Shown: piece after piece, positions 33,731 through 45,800 of the stretch
Layout: each line of letters begins with the position of its first letter
How positions within the stretch are numbered: the first letter of the stretch is position 1
Source of the DNA: Arbacia lixula
Lineage: Eukaryota; Echinodermata; Echinoidea; Arbacioida; Arbaciidae
Assembly: GCA_963669155.1 (NCBI GenBank)
Contig: OZ022584.1
Location: 4,891,224 to 4,955,223 of the forward strand
DNA length: 64,000 bases
Direction of reading: 5' to 3'
Position numbers and translations under genes: made by a program
Notes under the pieces: generated by a model
What the model was told of the DNA's origin: nothing
The model's input: only the letters and a program-made list of their open reading frames with translations
The model's database searches: none

Positions 33731-36249
33731 CTTGATTTATATTTCTTCAATTCTTGACAATCAAAAATAGACAGGATTGACCACCTGAACTAAATGTTAG
33801 TGTTGTTGGCTCTGTCGATCCTGGTCCGTGGCTTTAGTTCAAGCTTCGATTAAAGCAATCTTGGCTGCTCTTAAGTCTTGTTGTTGTATTAAAGCCATGG
33901 CATTTAGTCAGCACATTGCACCGTTCCACTTGAAAACTAGTTTTTATTCCGAGTACGACTACGAGTTCCAAACTTAAAATCACTTTTCTGTTTCGTCCGT
34001 ATAATCTTGCGACTTGCTCAACAACGGGAACTCAACTGCACACTCAAAATCAGACTTGAGAACTAGAAATTCAGTTAGACTGCACTGTACTACATTCTGT
34101 TTGCATGTTGTCCACAGCGCCAGTACAGTTGTGGGATCCTTGCAAAATCACTAGCACTTGTGTTGACATGGTTGACCGGTATGTGCAGAGAACGAGCGCA
34201 CATGCACCTGTCATAACAATACGTGCGAATCCCACATAATGCACGTATGCAGCTAGTATACATGTACCAGGAAGTGCGCGACAAGTACAATACAGCAGGG
34301 CCCAGGTAACAGTTGCTATGGGACGCTTTCAGCGACATCTCGACCATAGAGTTGATCTCGACTTACTCTCGCTCGCCGAACTTCATCGCGCGACACTTTC
34401 TTCGGGCCGGGCGGGTGCGCTTGGTTCAATTACCGACATATTCTATTCTTTCGGCATTTCAGTACTATATTTAATCAGTCAGTGGCATGGCAGGCTTCCA
34501 AATGATGTTTAATAAGGCATTTTGGTTTTCATTTTAACCACAGCCAGGGACTTTATACGTGTCAATCATCAAACAAAAAAGGTTCTCACTGCTGTTGATA
34601 TTGCTTATCTATATGAATAGTGATTAATCCATTCAAGCATCATTCTGTATCTATTCATCTCTACGCTAGTGTGCTAATCTGATAATACCTTATTTATTCA
34701 GTCATATTCAAAGATTGTCGAGAGGTTTATATACTTCACTACACGCATTCAGGAGGCTTATCTACAGTGTCATATTCTTTTAGGTAATTTCAGGCATTGT
34801 TTTTGAAAGTGTTTCTTTGTTGTTTATGGTAATGTATCTCACACAATGGCCTTTCTGTTTATGTTGGCTGGCCATTAATTCGACTAATAGATTATACATA
34901 ACATACTTATGTATATAATCTATTCCTTTATAATATTTCTGTGTCCAGAAGTATGTTAGGCCATCTTTAATGAGAGCTCTGAGAGATAACGGTCAGACGA
35001 TCTCGCTCACAATCAGTAGAGCTTGAGTTAGATTCGCCAATTCGCTATTTTTGTTAGGCATACAAATCCAAAACTATTTGGTGTGACGAGAAAGTGAATT
35101 CCTCATATTCACTTACATCAGCCGAAATGAAAATTTTTCAAAATTCGAGCCACATTCGGGAGGGAATTTCGAATTGAGCTAAATATGTAAAAATGTTGTT
35201 CGAATACTTAGAATGTCCTTTGAACCCATCTCGAAAGATTCTTGCACATTCCGGGTTTATTGGTTCTCGAATGCAGCTCGATTGTAGTTGGAACACAGTA
35301 GGAATATTTAGAATGCAGTCAGAATATTTTGAATGTAGTCAGAATGATGTTAGTCTGCACTTCGAGTGCCGTTTGATATTTTTCCAGTTCCAATGCACCC
35401 TATCGAAAGTTTTGAGCATGAACAAAAGATTCGGGCCGGACACAAGAATGGACCCGAATATTCGGAATGCACTCAGAATGCAGTCAGAATGCATTTCGAA
35501 TATCCAGGAATGTGCCAAGAATTTTCATTCCGACGGCATTCCGGCTTATTCCGCCTCTAGTGTGACTTGGGTATAAATTTAAATTTAAATTAAATTCGCT
35601 ACAATCCATGACTCCAATTGGCCTATCGGCAGAATTAGTCAACACAGTTTCAGACCAAGTTTTTTTTCTTCAAAATACCATCCCATATTTAAGTTTTAGT
35701 TCGTATCATTGAGGGATATGATCAATTTTTACCTGAAGTTCTCTCAGCTAGCATTTCGCAACCAGTCTGATTTGTTGCCCGCGTTATGCATATACATGTA
35801 TTGGTAAACGTTTACACAATTTTAAAAGTAATAATAAAAAAAACTATTTGTCCTTGTATGCCGCGCCATGTTATTGAGGCAAAAAGTAGAAATAGCCTTT
35901 TGAAAGAAGTTTCTTTTCAAGTGGTTTTGAATTTGCAGGCCGCTCTCGTTTCCCCCATTTCTTCTCTCTGTGCGTCTTTTTATTCTCCCCTCCGTATTCT
36001 TTCATCTCCAGCGCTTTCTCTTTTTTTTTTCCTCCCCCAAAAGTCCCCATTATATCCCTCCCCCCCCCCCCCAAGTCGCTGTTTCTGTCCATTCCCTCTA
36101 TTATTCTTTCTCTTCTCTCTCTCTTTCCCAGTTCCTGCTCGTCTTTCTTATATTCTTATATCATCGCTCGTCTCTCTCTCACTCTCTCTCCCCTCACTCT
36201 CTACCCCACCCTCCTCCCAAATCTCTCTCCTTACCCCTCATTCTTTCTT

Positions 36250-36298
<49 letters not shown>

Positions 36299-36590
36299 AA
36301 ATTAAAACTAGAGATCGATCAGCATCATAAAATTTGCTTGAAGTTTAGCAAGGGGGGTGCTATCATCTTCCATTACCCCTAGCTATCCACACCTAGATAA
36401 AATCATGCCCTCAAACAAGATACATGTATTACATTGTTTGAACTGAATAACAATGAATAACATATATCTTGAAGAACTTTGATTGATTCAACAAGTATTA
36501 CTATTCACTGAGTGGTGAAAAGTATCAAGGAATTCCTTCGAAAGAAAACTGGTCTTTTTAAGTCTAGCTACATAAAAACATAATAATTGA
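33731..36590. other. intergenic: BTBD16-like promoter side
   Basis: Sequence between the BTBD16-like start (33730) and the probable TRNT1 transcript end. A CpG-rich patch at 34310-34440 holds a short plus-strand frame (MGRFQRHLDHRVDLDLLSLA) that could be a divergent first exon, but nothing supports it further. A hairpin lies at 34886-34925. 35190-35560 is a degenerate GAATGCAGTCAG-type low-complexity stretch. 36060-36296 is C- and CT-rich. Confidence 0.4.
36108..36296 (+). repeat. (CT)n pyrimidine tract
   Basis: Degenerate TCTC sequence ending in about 25 pure CT units at 36249-36296. Confidence 0.9.
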
Positions 36591-36612
36591 AGCAGTTATT
36601 CAGCTATGTTTG

Positions 36613-36618
36613 TTTATT
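36613..36618 (-). terminator. candidate poly(A) signal, TRNT1
   Basis: AATAAA on the minus strand followed by a T/G-rich stretch. Closer signals may exist. Confidence 0.3.
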
Positions 36619-39460
36619 GCACAGCTTTGATACAATAGAAATGATATAGTTGTGTCCACATACATAAAGTAACAAAGTGAGATTGGACAGTAAAAATGCA
36701 CTCACTTTTTCCCTTTGAGAACATAATAAAATGCTGTCAATCCTTGTGTATATCACAAGTACAACTATATATCCAGCTTATAAAATAAAAACAGTGATAT
36801 ATAATTCAATTATAACATGAGATACATACCACTTTGTAGTGTGCTTCTCAGGCTCTGCTCATTATTTTCAAATACAAAGTGAACTTGATTTTTTTGTCCT
36901 TTTATCTGTACATTTCTACATAATCGTAAATTATCACAGAGTTGACCAGAAATGTCCTTAACAGCATTGATCTGATTGAGTTGCTGATATTTAGATGTTC
37001 AACATTATTTTGTCCATGGAAGTGTGTTCACTGTGCAGGTACTACTAAACTACATGTTTAGAAACCAGTCCAAATATTAATATAAAATGCAATGCAACAT
37101 AAACCCATTAAAAATACTTTTCACTTTTTATATTCCGAGGGAAGCAATTTGACAGCAGATAATGCGGTATTCACACATCTTGATATGTTAGGCATCACTG
37201 TGCTCATGGCCTGTGTCATTGGTTGTTCTTTCTTATCAGGACTATTACCAAGGATATTCAAGTACATGGATGTCTATCAGCTGCTTATTTAATGCAGATT
37301 CACTGTACTCTTCTTCTAGTCACACAAGAATGCTTCACAAAGATTTTCTCTTTGATCTCGATGTTCAATGCCGCCGATTCTCTGGATGATTTCTACCTGA
37401 ATTTGACAAAATTGGATGTGCAGAAGAATTTGGGGAAATATCCTCACCCCATATGCTTGCGCAGTTGTGACATGTAATACCTACGATGCATCTATAAATA
37501 TTCAATCAAGGAATATCGTTACAATGTCGCAAAAAGGCTCTAAACTTGATATAGTATATTCCAGTATAAAAGTCTCAATTTCACAATTTTCCCATTAAAA
37601 AATCGCATGAATTTTCAGATATTTTCCTTTCAGAGAAGTAACATGAAAAATGAGCCCAGCTGCGCCCAAGCTAGTATTTCCATCTCAAAAAGTATCAAAT
37701 TTTGTATTTGCTTGTCCTTATTAACTACATAACAGGCACTAATTTAGTGACAAAATCAAAAGTTCAGCAGCGAAAGCTGACATGTATGCATGTATAGGAG
37801 TGTGTATGACATATTTTAAAATCCAGGTGAATGATACGTGATGCAATCACGTATGCATCATATTGCTGAGAGCAGCTGCTAGTCATGAATATTAAGTGAC
37901 GGCATCAAACCTTGTTCAAAGTGATGGATATCCATGTACTTAAACATCCTTGCTATTAGTGATACTCTAAATACCATCTCCTTATCTCCTTCGCCTTGAA
38001 CCATTAAGATGTATCACAAGCACTAATCCTGCTAAACCATACACATGCATGCTCACATGTATTATCACGTTACTTCTTGTGCTCTTATACAATACCAAAA
38101 TGGATTTCTTATCTTCTCCACCACCCCTTTGTGGTAATACATGGTACTGAAAATTTGCGGTGATGCAAACATTGAATAATAATATCAGTTTCATATTTGA
38201 CACACAGATCCTTGAACCACCCTCGCAAGACAAAAACATTTCCATTGCAATCAAAATTATTTTCCACAACATAAAAAAAAATCCAGTTTAATGAGTTAAT
38301 TTGTTCTATATCACCAGTATTTATAGGGGTACTTCACTCCAAACAGATATTCTTGTCAATAGAGGCAGACAATTAGAGCAAAAGATATTTTGAGTAAAAT
38401 CAGCAAACAACACAAATTGAATAAAATTGACAAAACTGGAAAAGCTTGTACAAGGCTATGATGTTGTGGTTGAGCTAGCGCTCTACGCCACATGAAAATT
38501 TAATTATTTTCCATATTTTTTAAAAACACCATGATCATTCATGCTGTAAGAATGGAAAAGTACATCTTCATGTTGAAAGAAGTGACACCCTTATTTGGGT
38601 AAAAACAAAATGGTCTCAATACTACAGAATATGGAAGAAATACTGTATGAGCACTCCTCTCACAATATTAGAACTCTACACCGACTTTATAAAGCAGAAT
38701 CATATTGACCAATGTTTTAAATGCTCTACAAGCTGTTACTTCCGCAATGTGTTTTTTTCCAAACTTGCGAATCGCTGTAGGGTCGTCATATTAACAACAC
38801 GCCAAAATATTGCCACATAATCTAGGGCGCATTTACCTTGCGAAATCATGCTTAGGCTTAGAGTATGCACCTCATACTCGCAGGCATACCGGCCCGATAG
38901 CTATAACTAGCTATCTCAACTCTCAACAGACATACAGAGCGCTGCTTTGCTAGCGAACATGCATGTCAACATCTACGCGGCTTTGCTGAAACCATAACAA
39001 AACATCTCGGTGGGCGGTGTACTGCGGTGTATGTACATGCACCAGCACTGTTGATTTCACGATGGGGTATGGGTACGTACTACTGGCAGTGTGTGATGTC
39101 ACGCACCAGCTAGCGTAGCATGCAGAGCATCGTGATAACATGAGCAAGTACAGTTTGTTTTCTCCCATGTACATATGAAAGTAGGCCCAGGAACAGTGTA
39201 TGTAATACATAGCGCAAATGCTGGCAGTCATACGCAAAAACAAGAACCCCTCAAATGTCTGCCACCCTGTTATTTCCAAAAAATATCTGTACGCGAAGAT
39301 ATAGGCTTATAGAGTAAGTACAAAGATATAAAAAGTTCATCAAAATGAATCATACTAATTTCTTTTTCTCCCACAGTAATGTAGCTTCTTCTCTTCAGCT
39401 TTGTGAAGAGCTCCACAATTTTTTTGTTAGGAATCCTTCTCAACTTTCAAAACCATATTT

Positions 39461-39812
39461 TTACATTTACATTGCATTAGTGCAGATGCTCCCATATTAC
39501 TGTTATACAGCAGAAATTTTGTTGAAATATTTAGTATTTCATCACTTTGAAACCCTGGCACAGACGTATGAAACACATCTACATGTATCTTTCATGTAAC
39601 ATTTACATTGCATTAGTCAAGATGCTCTCAGATCACTGTTATACAGCAGAAATTGTACTAACCTTTCATATTTCAACACTTTGAACTTCCAGCAGAACCA
39701 TTAAATGAAAACTTTATCCATCTTGTCATATTTAAAGTGCATCAATCAAAATCCTCTCTGATCACTGTACCTTTGTTATAACACTTAGTATTTCATCGCT
39801 TTGAAAGTTCTC
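39461..39812. repeat. about 135-bp tandem repeat, three units, beside the TRNT1 stop
   Basis: Units begin ACATTTACATTGCATTAG at about 39461 and 39600, with a more diverged third near 39726. Shared inner blocks include GATCACTGTTATACAGCAGA and TATTTCA-CACTTTGAA. Confidence 0.8.
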
Positions 39813-39863
39813 TCGGCAAAAAAAGTCCATAAAAAAAAACACACCACGATCCTTATCATGATG

Positions 39864-42800
39864 TCACGAGTCTCCCTTGGCCCCGCCCTCCTGCAGCATA
39901 TCGTGAAGTCGCTCAAGCAGCTCCTCCCTCGAGGCCTTGAAGTCACTGTCCAGCCACCACTGTCTCGCCGCCTCCATCACGGAGCCAAACCCCTTCCCTT
40001 TTGGCACGCCCGCGCTCAGCAGGTCCTTGCCTGTCAGCGGGAACTTGGCAATGTCCCAGGCTTTCAGCTCGGCAAGCATCTGGCCCTCGCCCCGGTACTT
40101 GAGGACTTCACACACGTACTTGACGATGTTCTTCTCTTTACTCTGTATGTAAAATGGGCAACATACAAATAATAATTTATTATAATATGGAATTTTTATA
40201 TAACGCTTAACATGGAACAATATCATCTCCAAGTGCTTTACAATATTATGAGTGACGAATACTTGAGGACCTCTTTACTATGCATATAAAATAGCAGACA
40301 TCAGAAGAAGAAGAAGAAGAATATGCAGGCCAGTTTCTTCATAGCACTTCATATGACCAAATATCACAATATGGTAATGTATGGAATTATTTACCTATGT
40401 TTCCATGATATGTAATTTTAAGTTATCATTTAAATGTTTGTGAAACTGCATCAGCTCACAAGCTGCTAGTATTGTTTTAATTTTGTAGAAGTTTGTAATG
40501 GCCCCCTGGTAATAGGCAGTCTCCAAATCCCTCGGCCTGATTAGGGCTTAGACATTTTTTTAACTTTACATCAACAAGACGAGTATAAAACTCAAAGCAC
40601 ATGCATACTCACACATACGATGATGTCCTGGTAGGGCTTGAGCGGGTTCTTGTGAGGCTTGTCACCTCTCTCTGCCACAACAAAGAGGGCAGTCTTGCGC
40701 TCCTCTACCGAGATCTTCAGCCTTTGGCTCATGGCAAGAACATGCTCTTCCCCCCTGAAGAGTGAGGAGAGGACTGTGATTGGATGAGGATGCAAACAGT
40801 GGCTCCGCCCACACACGGCATGCAGCTCTCGAAGGTCCGCATCAGTCGGTAGACCTAAACAAAGAAACAAGAGGAACGGTACTTAGCTTCAAACATTCTT
40901 TGAGAGTGAGAGTGTATAAATAGTATAAAATACCAAAGTGTAGCATCACAAGGGCATGTTGTCAAGACAACTGGTTCTCAACTATGTGGGTAGAGCAAGC
41001 AGTTGTGATCATAGCACAGACACTCATTGGGAGAACGTGACACTAGCCCGCTAGACCGAATCAAGTATCCTGGCAGAATATGACGGCAGAGTCTCATGAT
41101 GCTCTCAATAAGAGTACCGAAGTGGTGTCGTCATATCCATGACGTTATTAAGAACCAGAAACAATGGATATGACGACACCACTTCGGTACTCTTATTGAG
41201 AGCATCATGAGACTCTGCCATCATATTCTGCCAGGATACTTGATTCACTTATAACGTAATATTTATAACACCTTTACTCAAGACTGTTTTTAGCGTAAGT
41301 TCTTGGAATTTGAACTGGAATATAAATAGCATAGAGACAGGAGAGGGTTACTTAGAGATACAGAGTTGCCACTGAGTTATACACCCACTGGTCTTGCAAT
41401 GACATTCACAGCGACATCAAAAGAATACAATTATTCATTAGGTCATCTTCCTCATGGTTCAGTTGATTGGTTGTGTATCAAATGCAAATGTACACCACAA
41501 AGAATTGATTCACTGGTATCTGACTTTAAAGAATTAGAATTTAAACATCCACAATGCATCACACAAATCGCAATTACTTTCACACCAGTACATCCTTACT
41601 ACAAACTATGGCTTGGAGTTTTGTGAGGAAAGAAGCACCTTTTAGTTTTAATTTTCAACTCGACGGCACCACAACAATAACAACAAAAATCATAAATGAT
41701 TTGGTTTGAACACAAAAAAGAGCCACTTTTTTCTCTTTTCTCTTTCTGCTTTACGCATGACTGGTGACCTGTTCTCGCACTAAATGAGATACCTCGAGTC
41801 TGTTCCTGTTTGAAAACATTGGGAGTGAATTTCCTACAATCCTCATCAAATTTTTATTCAGACGCTAATTACCAACAAGAATTTTAATCTACAAAGATCA
41901 GATTTCAACTTCAGCTGATGGGAATCAAAATCATTGAGAATCTGATTTGGCACCCAAGTTGTGCATAACTTACACACATCTTGGTGAAACACCCCCAAGC
42001 AGTGAAAAGTAGCCAATGCAGACAATTACTGATTTCTCCCTTGATGGTAGGCATGTCTTACCCATGTGTTCAGCCAGCCCCTGATCATACATGCAGTGCA
42101 CCAGCTCTGCAGCAAAGTTTCCACCAAGGATCTTACGTAACTCCATCCAGATCCTCTCTCCTGAGATCCCTGCTAGGCCACGCCCGTTCTCCCGGATGGC
42201 CTGTAGCGTAGCCTCGCTGTGTGTGTTACTCTCACGGGCTATTCGCCCATAAAACCTGCAACCAGGGGAAAGCAGAGGGGAAATCAAACCCAAGAACAAG
42301 TCTAATAATGAAAGCAGAACTAAAATTAATGAGCTGTTTTTGTAACTTATTCACAACTTGCCCTCCCTTCACTGCATATGAGCGCATTATTACATTCACT
42401 TGTATTTCGTAATTCAGTTTCAATGGATGGAATGCACTCTCAATTTATCAGTTGTTGCTTCTCGGACAAACCTCAGACAAACTTTGGGATTACAATTAGT
42501 AATGTATTGATTCAACAACATAAAATAAACTAGAGCAATTCGACTGCCACGCAGTCGATAAATATGCCTCCGCCTCTTTGCTAGCTCTATTTAGATTATT
42601 TCCAGAAAATCTGTCTGTTTAGTTGGGAATGATCCAGAGAATTCCTATTTATTCTGTTTTTCCATGTTTAGCGAAGTTTGGCAATGTTCATTGACCTTTG
42701 ATCTCGTAATTCTTTGACTTCCAATCCAACCAGTCTGTCTAAATCCATCCTTGTATCCTTGTACCATGTTTTCTTGAAATGGATAATTGGATTGGGATTT

Positions 42801-45800
42801 ATTGTGAGAAGTATCAATTTGGGGGCAATTCATAAACCTTTGACCTCTGACCTTTCAGGAATTTTACCCAAACTTTCACCAGTCTACCTTCATGAAGTGA
42901 CACATCTCTGTACCATGTTTGTTTGAATTGAATCATTAGATTCGGACTCAATGCGAAAAATAGCAAATTTTGGCAAAGTGCATTGACCTTTGACCTCTGA
43001 CCTTTGAGAAATTTCACCAAAGATGTTATTAGTCTTCCCCTAAATAGTGATCCATCTTTGCACCATGTTTAGCTGGTAATGTACCATTGGATTTGGATTT
43101 ACTTTAAAAAATAACACTTTGGGGGCAATTTTTAGGTAATTTTTGGCAAAGTGCATTGACCTTAGACCTCTGACCTTTGAGAAATTTCATCAAAAATGTC
43201 ACCAGTCTAGCCCCAAGTAGTGATCCATCTTTGCACCATGTTTATTTCATAATGTACCATTGGATTTGGATTTATTGTGAAAAATAGCCAATTTTGGCAA
43301 AGTGCATTGACCTTTGACCTCTGACCTTTGAGAAATTTCACCAAAAATGTCACCAGTCTAGCCCCAAGCAGTGATCCATCTTTGCACCATGTTTAGTTGG
43401 TAATGTAGCATTGGATTTGGATTTATTGTGAAAAACATAAAGTTTGGGGCAGTTTTTAGCCAATTTTGGCAAAGTTCATTGCCCTTTGACCTCTGACCTT
43501 TCAGGAATTTTACCAAAATTTGCATCAGACTATCCCCAAGTAGTGATCCATCCGTGTACCATATTTAATGAGAACTACATCCTTGGACTAGGATTTATTG
43601 TGAAAAATGTATAATTTTTGCAATTTTTCACAAAGTTCATTGACCTTTGACCTCTAACCTTTCAGGAATTTTACCCAAAATGTCACCAGTCTACATCCAA
43701 GTAGTGATCCATCTTTGTACCATGATTGATGAAAATAGTATCCTTGGATTTGGATTTAATGCGAAAAAGGTCAATTTTGGGCAATTTTTCACAATGTTCA
43801 ATGACCTTTGACCTTTGACCTCAATCAGATTTGACCCCAATTTTACACACTTCATTGGTTTTATGCAATACACACATGTACCAAGTTTGAAGTAAATCTG
43901 GTTCACGGTTCTCAAGATATTGCCGAAACAGATTCGGGACGGACGTACGGACGGACAGACGGACGGACGGACGGACGGACGTACGGACGGACGGACGGAC
44001 GGACGGACAACCCGAAAACATAATGCCTCCGGCCACTTTGTGGCGGAGGCATAAAATATGCGTAAATATGCGTCTCTATTCGACCATCCATTCCGCAGTT
44101 GAGATGTACATAAATCCCTCTGCCTTTGTGTTAGCTTCACTTGTTTGTAATTGATACGCTATGCTCGTAAAACTGCATTTTGAAGCTCATTGGTCCTTGA
44201 AGGAATAAAACATTTATGGAAATATCTCAACATTGAAACTTTTCATTTTTTAATTTTGACTATCAGTCTAATTAATTACATTTACATAATTTATAGTTAC
44301 CATACATGTATTCAGTAATGAATGTTCTGGGATATAGATTCTACATGTCATATGCAATCATTTTGTTCAATAATTGAATTTTAATCACATTACCATCACA
44401 TATTCAGTAATCACTAACACAAATAATACATTAATCACCAGAAGACCTCACATACATGCACACAGTTTTGCTCCTGACCTGAAATATCTGAGGATCCGAA
44501 GATAGTCTTCTTGTATTCTCTTGGATGCATCACCAACAAATGCCACATGGCGCCTCTCCAGATCTTCCTTGCCATTGAAGAAGTTATAGAGCGTTCCATC
44601 GAGACCTGATTCGTAGAAAACAAGATGTAGTAAAGAGGGGAAAAACAAAACTCATGGCTGTTTTGTGCATTGCCAATGACAAATATGCACAATAGAGTGT
44701 TGTTATGTCCACTGTTATGCAAGTTTCTTTTTTTTCATCATTAACATCACTCATGACTGGACAAGAGAATGTTAGGCACACCTCTGTCTCAAGGCTTGTT
44801 AGCGCTATGATCACCACTGCTCGCACTGCTTTTGCTCTAGTACAGAATCAGATGTTTTCACAACATGCTCATGTGATGTCCAGAGAAAACACACAAATTA
44901 GAATTGGTAAGGGCTATTTTGCCAACCTGATGTCAATTAAAAAAGAACCAAGAACTATTTTTTTGCATTATAATTTTGAAAGTTTTCACAGCATCTCTTT
45001 CTGTACTGCAGGAGCTAAATCATCCCGAGACCTTTAACATATTTGCACAGACTTCACACTTTCCCATTTTTCAGAGTGAGGAAATCACACAAGCCCCTTT
45101 TTTTGCCCAAATATATGTAACAATTTATAACACTTTCATCATCTATTGCAATCTCCCCTCCCTACCTGAGCCAATAACCCTTAAAGGGTTACTAAATTAG
45201 AAAAATAAGTTCCCACTAATCTATGTAAAATTATCCACTAAAAACGAATTTCATGTTCGTTTGCCACAATAAAGTCTCATTTTGACAAAAATTTGAAAAA
45301 ACGCACGCCTCCAGTGACATATGAGAAGTCAAAATGCCATAAATGCCAACGGCGTAAATGAATTGTTTTATTCACGCAATTCAATCAATACGTTACCAAT
45401 GGAAACTCTAAAGCTTGTCTGAGGTTTTACTGAGTAGCAACAACTAATAGATTCAATGTGCATTCCATCCATTGAATGTAACTGACAAGATACAGGTGAA
45501 TGCAATAACGCGTTACTACGCAGTTAGGGGGAAAGTTGTGAATACATTACGAAAATGGTCTATTGTTGACTTCCGTACAATCTATGGAATTTTGTCTTCT
45601 CATACGTCACTGAAAGCGTGCGTTTTTTCAAATTCTCGTCAAAATGAGACTTTATTGCGGCAAACAAATGCGAAATTCGTTTGTAGTGGATAATTTTACA
45701 TAGATTAGAGGGAACTTATTTTTGTAATTTAGTAACCCTTAACGTGCCACTTGTAGATTATTTCACAATCAATACACACAAATCCCATAGAGCAAAATTT

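Larger units (their letters stand above)
36595..39863 (-). other. probable 3' UTR of TRNT1
   Basis: Minus-strand sequence after the TRNT1 stop (39864). A/T-rich, without recognised transposons, and ending at a minus-strand AATAAA (plus 36613-36618). Inference only; the length (3.3 kb) is long but possible. Confidence 0.35.

Noticed and set aside
34318-34512. Small plus-strand gene (MGRFQRHLDHRV...) divergent from the BTBD16-like gene
   Set aside because: CpG-rich and open, but no family match, no clear donor and no further exon; kept only as a remark.
35786-36382. 198-codon plus-strand frame
   Set aside because: Mostly a translation of the CT-rich tract.
39801-40172. 123-codon plus-strand frame opposite the last TRNT1 exon
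   Set aside because: Shadow of the real minus-strand exon, which matches TRNT1 closely.
42836-43830. CRISPR-like array of regular repeats
   Set aside because: Units are long, imperfect and contiguous without unique spacers, in a eukaryotic intron.
43691-44140. Arg-Pro-Ser-Val repeat protein on the minus strand
   Set aside because: Read from the GGAC microsatellite inside a transposon-like element.
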